A stretch of 64,000 nt of DNA from Lycocorax pyrrhopterus obiensis (Eukaryota; Chordata; Aves; Passeriformes; Paradisaeidae): positions 5,361,699 through 5,425,698 of the forward strand of contig JACSVZ010000007.1 of NCBI GenBank assembly GCA_014706295.1, given 5' to 3'. A program made the position numbers and the translations under genes. The notes under the pieces are model-generated. The model saw only the letters and a list, made by a program, of their open reading frames with translations. It was not told where the DNA came from and did no database searches. Positions within the stretch are counted from its first letter, which is position 1. Every line of letters begins with the position of its first letter. Of this stretch, positions 29,601 through 41,600 are shown piece by piece.

Positions 29601-32600
29601 AGCTTACCATGAGAAATGTGGCTGGCTAGTGGGGTGGGCATGGATTATCATGGGGATGCCTTCCATTAAGAAATTAACTAAGATCAGCTGATACCCACAA
29701 TATTTTCAGTTGAAAATACCACTAAACAGAATCTCAGCCAAGAAGTCTATTCTACTTTGACTTCTGATCACTCCAACTTCATCCTGACAGAAGTCAGTTC
29801 CCATTTTTCCCCAAGTAGAATAATTTTGGTGGTATGTACAACATTTTCTTTTCTGAATTCATAACCAGACTAAAGTAAAACGGGAAGAAAATGCTTTGAA
29901 GAAACACAGACATTTTAAACAAAAACAATCATTTTTCTAAATGGTTTTATTTACATTTTTCATATACAAGTACGTTAAATGATACATTCTGACTAGTATC
30001 CACACCAGTGTGAATTACATGGATTAAAGATACTGATGTATTGCATATGATGAAATGCAAAACAATCAACCCTAAGCTGTGGTCCCACCCCCTGAATCCT
30101 CATACAGCATCTGGTTTGTTACCAAGACATCTAAAATTCAAAGTGTCCATATGAAATAGAAGTTATCTAAACAGATGTAGCTAGTTGCATTTCTTTAGGA
30201 CAAGCAATAACACAGGAGTCTTACTCGCAAAATTGGCAAGATGAAAAATACATATTAACAGCCAAACCTTTTACATGCATGTTACCAGCTTCGTATTTAT
30301 TGTTTCTAGACTAGGGCTATTTGTCACAACTGTCTTCTGGTTATGATTTTTACGTCTTTAGTTATGGCAACCTTTTAATCCCTACTAACAATGGTTCAAA
30401 GTGTCCAGGATATAATGCTGTGTACTCAACAGAAAAGATAAAAGGTGTGGTGTGAATTGACCTGAAGCATTCAGGACAATTACAGAGCAAAGTTTCCATT
30501 CAGAGTAACTGGAACTAAAAATTCCTTATATCATTAAAAAAATGTAGCAAATATCTGAATACAGTTTAATTAATGTGCCTAAGAGGATTTTCAACCTGGT
30601 GATTTCTCAAAGGAAACTAGCAGAGAAAAAAGTGACAACTTCAAATGCTTGCTTCAGAACTACTGAAGTATTTATGACACTGGTAAAGTAAATGTTCTTT
30701 CACGTGCATGAAAAGCATTATCAGATCTTTCTGTATCTAAAAGATGGTTCAAACAGTCAAAGTGACAAAGGAAATAGAAACAGACAGCTGGGCCTATGGG
30801 ATCACAGGGTATTAAATTCGATTTATTTTCACATTTCTGTAGCACCTTTTAGCCAGGTGCCAAAAGCACTTTAATCACTAAAGCAGCCTCACAACAACCC
30901 TGTGAGGTAGGTAGGTATCTGCTTAATAATGGCAAACAGGTTAAATAACTTACCCAAGAAGACACAGCACATCAGCAGAGCAGGCTAGAGTCCAGATTGT
31001 GTGATCTATGAATTTAACATTATGGAACATGTGGGGCTGAGACTTACATACTCCTTTATAACACTGTGAAAGAGGCACTGCCATGTGAATTACGTTTTCT
31101 GAGAGGAGATTTTTACGAGAAAGGTATCAAGAGAAAAATGTACTTTAAGTAACCAGAGAAAACAAGAGTCTGGGAAGGGTAGCACTACTGTCCCACTTCC
31201 TAAATTTTAAGAGATGCAGAATAGCAAGTTAACTATTTTACTTGCTTAAATACTTATCAAACCCAAAACTCTACTTAGATGTTCAAATAGTATGACCCAA
31301 AAAAAGTTGTGAAGTGGGAGTTGTTTCATCCACTTATATTATTTCTAAGTCCTGTAATTCTTCTTTGAAGGTCAGAAGAAATAAGAAGCAGTGCAAGAAT
31401 CCAAACTTTTTCATCAATTTCAACTTTAATAGTGTAATTACCATTAACAAACTGTCAAAGCATGCTCTTCCTAATTAATCTCCATGTTCTACTGACTACC
31501 TAACCAGTCACAATAGAGAGCAGAGCATATAAATCAGTGCTTGGCACACGAAATGCTAATGTGAAGTATTTGGTTACTCCACGGTCTGTGTATCAGTTGC
31601 AGTGAGTTGGATGATGCACTAAGTGCTGAGCACTGCTCTCTACTATATTCCACTAGGGAACACAGTCATACACAAAGGAAAACAGTCAGTGAGCTGAACA
31701 AACACAGCCATAAAACCAAGAGGTAATCACAGCGGTAAGGCCCGCACTTAGAAGTTATACATTACAAAAGGAACTGGCACATGCAGTTTTTGTTCAGATG
31801 GTTTATAAACACTTTCTACTGAAGACTGGAAGTGACTAAAGAGAACACATTTGTTAAGTCAGACAAAGGGGAATTTAAAGACTTCTAACAACTTCATCCA
31901 GAGTACAGCTGTTAAACAGCTAATTTCTTTTTCATAAGGCCATTTTCATAACCCTCACCCTGGCTCATCTTCCAATACTACACCACAACTAGGTAACATT
32001 ATTCAGCTCTGATTTATGTCTTTCAGAGGGCAAAATTCTCCAGTGAAAGACAACCTGCCAGAAAAGAACCCCCAATTCCCTCCCCCCTTCTGTCTTTCTG
32101 GGATGCAAAGAGGAAACATTTTTGTATTAAAGAGTAAAACGCTTGTTTTGACATCAGAGGAAATGCAGGTAACAGATGACTGAAGATTTTGCAATGCTCA
32201 GATTTCAATAATGAGGCAGCAAAAGTCAATTGAAAGCAATGCTGGACATCTACCACAGGTTTATTTTACTAAGTCATGGCTATAAAGTTCTATACTTCGG
32301 ACAGTCCAAGAAAATCTTTCTAGCAGGAGGAGACTACTAAAATTGCCAAGGAAAAAAGCTTTTGGAAAATACTTTCTTATACTCCTTATACATCTTAAAG
32401 CTGCAATAAAAGAAGCCTGAACGGAATTCCTCCACTCAGGTAGACCTCAAAAATTAACCGAAATCTTAATTTAACCACAGTGTTAAAAGAACATTTGATA
32501 AAGCATTTTGAACTCACCCAGATGGACTGTACATATGATATGCAACTGAAAACAACACTGACAACAGTGCCCAATGGTGTGAGCATATGTTTTTTTAGAG

Positions 32601-35600
32601 AGGAATTTGGAAATAAGAAGTTATTTCAACTTATAGCTGTATGTGCTCACATATGCTTAAAAAAAAGCAGAGAAAAGCATATGGCTTTGTTGGTAAATTG
32701 GCCACTAGATCAGTTGTAATATGTTACTGTAACCAGGAAAGGAAACTTGAAAATTAAGCCATAACTGGGATTTAAAAAAATTGGCTATTAAGATGAAAGA
32801 TAAATTTCTGAAAATTACCCTCTTACATTTCTTTCAAATATAACCCTCTCCAGGTGCAACCTCTACCAGAAACCTACAGTTCCTATTTTTCCATTGTTTT
32901 GAATAACAGACTTATATATTCCATTTCTCTAATATTTGAAGTGTATTGATAAGCAGACACACAAGAACTACTGATGGTTATGCCAATTCTTTCCCTCTCA
33001 GATTTACCTTGTGTTACCTGGTTACCGTAACTGCTGAGGTGCTGATCTGCCCCCCTTGAAGGAACAGGTAAAACATTCTACCCTAGACTGTTACAAGTTT
33101 TGCCACTGTTAACGTTTTTAAATACTCTTAGATTATAAATTAGGGGAGGTAATGTCTGTCAATTCATCTCTGAACATAGTTTAAGACAGGAAGCTTTACA
33201 ATGATAACAGGACTTTCTGCTGAAGGATGTACAGTATAGTACTGACTTTCTGAGATGGCCTTACTCAAATTTGAGGCATTGGAAAGATAAAGGTTTTAAA
33301 ACCGCACAGAAATCAGGTAATTTAATGCAATTATGAGATTAGATTAGATTCTGAAGACTAGAACCTGTAGCAAACATTTCAGGGTACAAGAGGGTAATGG
33401 ATTTGGCTGCAGGGTCCAAAAAGGAAAAATATGTATTTGTATGTTAGTCCATGTGCAATCTCCCAAACATGAATAGCCACCAACATTCTAACTACTGCTA
33501 CAAACTGCTGGAAATGAGACAGTGAAAACCCTATATATTTAATTTGGTAACATTCAATTTAGATGGCACTATTTTGCACTGTAGCATCCTACTTATAAAC
33601 TGCCATATAAAAATTTCTGTTAGACTCCCATGATCCCAATTTTCCTTATCTTCAAAATTTACTGCCAGACATTTCTGGATACATAATTTAATGTAAAATA
33701 ACATATGATAACGATGCAATGAAACTTCACATAAAATGGAAGAAAAAGAGAGCTCATTTCTCATCTACAGAATACAGGTCCCCACCTCTGAAGTTCAGCA
33801 TATAGAAAATCTATCTCAAGAAAAATGTGCAGCTGGAAGATGCCCACAGAAACCATGTGTATTAGTATTAAATAACAGCTATAGAAAGGAATCAAACCAA
33901 AATGAACACCGCCACCCCCCCCATGATTATACAAGGAATTCCATGACATGTCATTAAAGACAGTTCAACTGACCAATGCACTTAGTGGTAAGTCTTACCC
34001 AGTTATGTAAACAATCACAATTTGGTTGGGATTTTTAAAAGCTAATGAGTTGTGCTAATGCATTTTCATTGCAGAAATTAGCTTCCATCCCCACACCCTC
34101 CCTGCAAACACTGTTCACAGAAACACTCAATTTCCTAAGAAAGCAAAAAAAAATAAAAGAACCAAATATTCAGAGAAAGTCATTCAAATAAGTTTGTATG
34201 TGTAAATAAAAAAAAAGTCCTCTAAGTAAGTGACACGGGAGGCAATAAATTGACACGACAAGCAAATAAAAGGCTAAAGCACTCCAATACCATTGAAACA
34301 GTTTTAATGTTGTTGCAATTCCATAATGCAACAATCATCAACTCATAAAAGACCCAATACTTTAGAATTCATTTTAATCATTCCTTTGTACCTATTTTAC
34401 AAAATAAAGGCAAGGCATATTTAAAATCCCCTTTCCCCTAGATATTATGTGCCTATCTTATTCATGCTTATAAAAATATAAACTTAAAATCCTATGAAAT
34501 GTTATATAAGAAAAAATGTAAAAATATTAACCTCTGCTTCAATGTACAGTTTCCAGAATCTGCCAGAACTGGGGAACTGGGCAACAAGGCGTTCATAGGT
34601 CTTCCGTGCTTTGTCTATGGGCTGATTCTAAAAATTGAAAATCAAAACAGCATTTACAATATTATGATTTATGTAAATGAATATGTTGATTTTACTCCAG
34701 AACCAAATAGTGTGAGTGGACCATAGATAAGGAAATGTAATCCTATATCACTAAACCTGTGCCTCTCGAATGAGAATGCTCCAAGCGTCAAGGTCATATG
34801 GATTTTCTTCTAGTTTCTTTTCAGCTTTCTTCACTTTTTCTGGGACATATTCAGCAGTCTAGAAAATTAAAAAGAAGACATAAGAGATCACAAGCAGTGT
34901 TTGAAAAGTTCTGTCCCACCTACATAGTCAAGCTAAAGATAACATTCCAACAGTGTAACATTCCAGAGCTCAGTTTTTAAGATGCAGTTACTAAATCAGA
35001 ATTCATCCGGAAAACAAGCTGTCCCAGGAAGACAACGCACACACAAGTTCTACATGTTATGGACACCAACCAAGATGTTAGACTAAACCACTTCCATGTC
35101 TCTAAAACATGAGAACAAATTTGACTTTGCCAGAATATTTACTGCACTATGAATTTTAAACATTTTTACCAACCTGGAACTTCTAAGATGTAAAAAGTAA
35201 ATTCAGACCAACATTGCTACTACAGAGCTCAGGCAAACAAATCCAGGTTACTGCAGGAGTCATTCTTCATGTGGAGAACAGCAAGTATTTGGTATCAAAC
35301 GTTTAACAAGAAAACTAGATGACAGTTTAGCAGAAACAGACACACACTATCCAAGCACAATTTTTGTTAACTTTCTGACCTCTCAATCCTACAGATGCCT
35401 TCCTGTAGTTTTGGCACTAAAATCACTTTTTTTTTTTAACACTCAGACATTCCTGTTGGAGTTTAAAAGCTTTTTTGAGGCTAAAAGCTTTACCAAATGA
35501 ATGCAAACTTGTTAACATAGTTACTATTATAGTATAGGTTTAAGTGTTCTTTCAAACACTTCTGGGAATAACTTGCTTTATGATTTTCAGAGATTTTTTT

Positions 35601-38600
35601 TCTAGATCTAACACTGTTAACACTAAGTAGCATAAAAAATTACAGTGTGAAGATCACACACAGACACCCTTAAAATACATGCTTGTTACAAGCCTACATG
35701 ATCTGAAGTTTATTATTAAGCCTGAAATATTGTTCTGACCTGTACTCCAAACAACTTATTCACTAACTTTGCAAACCTGGCTCATGCTTAGGCAGATAAT
35801 AGCAATACAAAAACCACACCAACTAAATTTTTGCCTTTGTGAGATGTAACAATAGTAACCTGTAAAACACTACTATAAGACCTTGCTGGTGAAATTTTAC
35901 TATTTCACTACATAATTACTGTTAGAATATTCATCTCTAATGTACAGTGCAGTGTGACTGATTTACCATGCAGAAAATTCTAAAAAAAAACCCCCAAACC
36001 CTGACAATCGCTAACAGATTATTTCAAAGAATCAATTTTAATTCTTCATATTGGGCCAAGGTCCCAGAATCCCAGGATGGGGCAGGCTGGAAGGGATCAC
36101 AGTGGGTCACCTGGTCCAACTTCCCTGCCCAAGCAGGGCCATCCCAGGGCACACAGCACAGGTCAATACATCTTTCTGAAGCTGAAAAAGACAAACAGCA
36201 CAGAGAGAACCAACACTCCTCTCTCTCAAAGGTGCCATCATCCTCTACAATGGGAAACAGAAGGTAACTAGACTTGTTCTGAATATATTTAAGCATTGCC
36301 AGTTTTTGTGTCAATCCTCCTAGCAGGTTATAATTCAAAGTATATCCCTTCAGAAATGTTTTTTAAATAAAACTACTTATTAAATGGACAAACGATCAAA
36401 AATGTTGCAGAACTGTTAAATGGACATGTAGTGGCAGATATTCATTAAACTGAAAAGAAAAAAAAAAACCAGTAGGCTGAGCTTTATAGGAGTTCCAAGA
36501 CCATTATTCCTTTTGATTCACTTTTCAAGCAGTTCAAGCAATTTTTAACACTAATTAATGCAAAGCAGCGTTATCTTGGAAGGTAAATATCGAGTCCCAC
36601 AGTAAACTACTATAAAATTAATTTGATTTAAAAAAATCAAATTAAATAGCTGTAGCTCCAAGCTGTCAGCTTGAAAGTCGTAAATTTATAAATTGCCACA
36701 TGAATAGTTTTACATCCCTAAGTCCATCAAAATTTTGATTCTGTAGTACCAGGTTCAACTGATACAGGCTTAAGATGTAAAACAGCATAAAATGAACTAG
36801 TGGTTTCACTAGCGGTTTCATTTCTTCCCAAATGACCTGCACAAACAGATTTCAGCTTCCAGAAACAGCACTGGAGATGAAATCTCTGAGGTTTAAAGAC
36901 TGTTTCTGTAAGCTAGCCCCACAGGTGTCCCAAAGCTGAAATGTTGCTTATTCAATAAAGCACTAATTCAAAGACATCAACATCGGTGGGAAGCACTGCT
37001 TCTCACTATAATCATCCAGTGAAATCTACTTGTCTCAAATATTTTGTTCTGGATTCAATTAGACAGAAATGCCTGTCAGATGTACCATTAGTGTCCGCTA
37101 CAATAAAAAGGACCCCACCCTACAAAAACACAAGGTCCTGAGCTGTAAGTACTGACTTTTCAACAAGATAAAGTAGAATGGGCCACTGAAGCACCTTTCA
37201 ACTACTATAGCAGTAGTTTAGTTGTATTATCTCAAACCTCTCCATGTGACAAAAAATTAATCATCTCACTGCAGTGTCAGCTGAGTTAAGACTTCCAGGA
37301 ATTTGATTTCACCTATACAGATACATAAACTCAGAAAGGCTGAAACAGCTCAGAAAAAAATAGACAGGGATAAGATACAAAACCATAGCAATCCTAAACT
37401 AATTTTGTATGTTTGGTACATGAATCAATCTGCGCAAGAAGCACAATAAAATGTCCATTAGTTTACTAGAAAATAAAAAAGACTAATTTTCTAAGCCGGC
37501 AAATAATTGTTTAGCAACAGCAGATTAAGTTCTCCATTCAGTTATACAAGACAAATTATAGGCACCCTACAGAACTGAAAATAACTCTATGATCACAGTT
37601 TTAAACTGGACTGCCTGGACTTGCTTGTACCTTAGGCCACATAGAAGAAAACACTCAACTTCTTACAGCCAGTGAGAACTCCCTCTCCTGTCCCTCTCCA
37701 CCTTCAGCACAGATAAAAGCCATCTACATCTCAGGAACACACTGCACTGCAGGCAAATCGGTGTCCTGGTTCTACCTGAGCAAAGATAAGGCCTCATTGC
37801 ATCTTCACAAATAATCACTCCTAATACCCTGGAGAAATCAACACTTAGAATTTCCAGTCTGGACCATATTGCCAGAACTAGGTGTGTGAGCAAACACCCA
37901 TTGTGAGGACTAACATCTATTGCAAGCACACAGCAACATGGAACAAAGGGCTTGACTTCTAACCTAACCCAACTATAGCCAGGAAGACATTTGATCCTAG
38001 CTTTGAGAACTTTATGTTCACTGCACTTTGTGCTTAGAGCTGCTGTTACCACAGTTCAAGGGCATATAGCTTTTCATTATGTATTTTTCATTGTACTGCT
38101 TGCACAACAGCCAATATCCAAAACTGTGAACACGTAATTCTTGGGTGTTCACTGCCATTATCCTGCCCCGAGATAAGCATTTTCAGATAAGTTCATCCTG
38201 TAACAAGCCAGTTCAGGGAGTTAAATCAGCAGAAAAATAATCCTAGTAGAAAAGCAATTAACTTGCTAATGGTTCAACCCCTTGGTTTCAGGATCAGATG
38301 TGATGCAGAATAAAGGATGCAAAACCATTCAGGATTCTAGCAGCCTCAATTTAGATCAGCTTAAACACCATCAAACTGAACCTAATCAGATGCTGGCTTT
38401 TAACTTTTCTTTACTACCTGAAAACAAATATTGCACACAAACCGTAAAAACACTTTTTTCCTCATCTTAACTATATTCAGTAGATCTCTACATCATCAGG
38501 ATCCTATCCCATAAACAACTCTCTGAAGGTCATGGGATTATTTTAGCACTCAGGTTTTCTACAAATTATGACCACCTAGTCCAGTTCACAACTCCCTTTC

Positions 38601-41600
38601 ATTATTTATACACTGACAAACAGCAACAGATTTTAAGTTTCACAGATACTAGAAGCATAAAAAGAACTTTCCAAAATCTGAAGAAACCTAAACACAAACT
38701 TTCTAGGAAGAAATCCAGGAGCTCCTTCCTGCAAAATACATCAACTGCACAAAATCCAATTCTGAATTCATAAAGAATGTCTGAGGGAACAAAACCAGAA
38801 GAAATAAAGTTGACTTTTAGTATTTGTTTATCAATCACCACTAAGGGAATATTCTTGGTTTATACCATAGTCCAAAGCAACAGTTTCCTCAGGCCTCTTG
38901 AATGAACCTTCATGACTCCAAAGTGTCTAAGAAAATACCTAAACACCTTTCCATTATTTGCAGGACTAAATACATCCAATTGTTTAAGGCATCCTCCTGT
39001 TTCCACAAAAGGATCCTCTGCAGTGAAAAGGAAATGCACTTAAAACAGCTGTTATATCCATGAAATGGTATCAAGATACTTTAAAAACTACCACTAATTA
39101 TGAAATAAGAACTTCTACAAACAAGACATGTAGGCTGTTATATACAAAAAGGAAAGGCAGGAATTTTAATGGCTAGTTTACTCAAATTGGTTCAATATCC
39201 AAAAGGAGGTTTATGGCCATTAAGATAGAAGCCACTGTTTGGTGGTTTTGGCTGAGTGTTGCACGCTTTAGCACAGCCTGGCCTGTAACAGACCCAATGA
39301 ATAAAATTTCAAATATATTAACACACAACTTAACAAGCATTGTTAGTTGTCCAGTTTGCTAAATTTACAGGCTGGTTTAGTCTAAGGCTTTTTTTCCTTT
39401 AAGTTTACTTACAGCTGCATGTGCAGAGAACAAGTTTGAAAATCCTTTCCTCAGTAACACATCCCTTCACTGGGGGAACTGTAGTTTCAGTTTATCAATC
39501 CTTGCACTTTATTAAATGTTTTTAATGCCTTGACTTCTTCTATTCTACACTAAATCAATTCAACTGTGAACAGCCTTGAAAAAATTTTGTCCTTTAAGAC
39601 TGGATCACTACGAGCAGACATAGCCCAGCACATTCACCTTAACCAAAAAAGGGTACTTTCCTAAGTAATGCCCCATCCCAACATAATCTGGGCTCAGAAC
39701 TCTAGATAAATGAAAAGTTTTAGATTAGTAATGATCACCATTCTTTCCTCATAGACTATTTCCCAAATATTGGACTGACACATTTTTCACTTTAACTTCT
39801 TACTGGCATACCTGGAACTTACTGCCTCTGGAAATACACCTAAATTACAATTTATCTACAACTGTGTAAAAATTGACACTAAACCACTGCATTAGGAACT
39901 CAGAAGCCTTCCTTCACCAATACTTGTATTCATTCTGCGTACTCTTAAAGAAGCTTCTCTAAAATGGCTCCTCCTGTGATGTTAAACCCACACAATCCTA
40001 CAAGAAAAAATCTGCTTTCAGCACTGCATTCAATGACATCTATTTTTAAAATGTTAAACTAAGCTACAACATTTACTATTGTACTGAGCATGCAGAAACT
40101 TTCATGATGTACCACATCAAACAGACACAAGACAAAGAGAGGAAGGAATCAAAAGGGACAATAGTACCATCAAGAAACCAGAACAAACTGTTTTTGAGGT
40201 ATTTTCTATAGTCACAGAGACAATACAGACATCTTTTTTCTCTCCACAGCTCAGTCTTAGACCAGATCCATATTCATGTAACATAAAAAATGCATCACAG
40301 ACTGGGGTACGTATCTAAGAAACAGTTACTGGAAGTGTGAAATGCATGTTCTAACCTTAAGATTAGAAAGCAACTAACGCAGCGGGAAAGTAAATGTGAT
40401 ATCGTATTCAGATGAAGTTGATGCCTAGCAACTATATATTAAGAGCGGGGAAAAAAAAGTGGTTGTGCCATGGTAGAAAGTGGCAGAGAGAACAAGGAGT
40501 TTAGGTCTTGTTAGAGAGTACATGAAACAACCACCATGACTGAAGTGAAACTAGATGTGTACATCAAGGACCAGAAAAATGTAAAAACATATAGAAGTGC
40601 AAGCACAGGCTCTTTGTAACCCTGACATGTTAGGCTTGGAAGAGCCTGTCAGGGAATTTTCCGGCAAACGGTGGCAGATGCAGCCTTTCAGTCTACAAAA
40701 GTGCATTTCTGTGATACACAGGGCTAAGTGTTTGGTATTCCAGAAACTGACTCAGGAAATTCTGGTTTGTTAAACATCATGGAGGCCTTGCCAGAAGTCT
40801 GGCTGGGGCCTGACAGATTTCAAGTCTTCACATGATTCAACTGGTTCGGCAGGATTAATTTGGGTCCAGCATAGTTAACACAGTGCAAGAATTTAAAAGA
40901 TACTCCAAGAGTTGTGGCTGCATTGTATTTGTTTGTCCTCCTGCTCCAGTCTGTTCTACAATAACATAAGGAGGAGACAACAGACATAATATAGATTAGG
41001 CTCTTGATTCACACAGTAAAGCAGCCCAAAAATTCCTGGAGCTAAGCTTGGCCTAAAGGCAGCAAAGCCACGTTTCAACTGCACTGCACCTGGTAAAATA
41101 AAGCCTCTTAAAGCCCACCTGTGTCTTAAACCTTACATTACCTTTATCCTCCCTCTCTTCCTACCATCAGCATTCCACTCTCTTCTTCCTTTCCATACTA
41201 CCACAGCTCCGTACTTGCTAGAGACAGCATGGTAATTTATTATTCACCTGGCTGCTTTTGGGCAGTGCCTTACAAAAGCCAGGATCTGGGAAGCAGGATG
41301 CAGAACCCCCTGCCTGAGAGTGGGTCAAAGCTAAGAGCTCTGACCTGTCAAAGATTTCTCACCTGCATCATACACTCTCACATTTACATCTTATGTACAG
41401 CACAGATGCACATTAACTGTGCAGTCTCCTCTGTGTACTGATCCCTGTGACTGCCAATGAAAATGGCACCCAAAACCTCAGAGCTGGTCATGGAAGCAGC
41501 AGATGAAACCTGAAACAGGAAAGGCAGCTGCAATCCAACCTCTGCACAGCTTCAGTTTCCTACAGCAAAGCACATTTAGAACCCTCAGAACACTGTGCAC

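Larger units (their letters stand above)
11795..34531 (-). other. CSTF3: CSTF3 intron 3 (22.7 kb), probable site of regulated intronic polyadenylation
   Basis: The largest intron in the window, opened by the weak donor GAG|GTTAAT. In vertebrates the equivalent intron contains a conserved cleavage and polyadenylation site that produces a truncated CstF-77 mRNA and gives feedback control. Candidate signals lie close to exon 3 here. The intron also holds a CR1 fragment (16.7 kb), a MIR-like SINE (30.9 kb) and A- or T-homopolymers (for example T14 at 15656-15669 and A13 at 18406-18418). No exon of another gene was recognised. Confidence 0.85.

Noticed and set aside
33335..33352. Short GATTA tandem repeat
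   Set aside because: Only about three units; ordinary microsatellite-like noise.
36797..36820. Imperfect 12-base duplication (ACTAGTGGTTTC / ACTAGCGGTTTC)
   Set aside because: Two copies with one mismatch and no further context; not informative alone.
38266..38283. tRNA B-box-like GGTTCAACCCC
   Set aside because: No matching A box or cloverleaf arms around it; probably chance.
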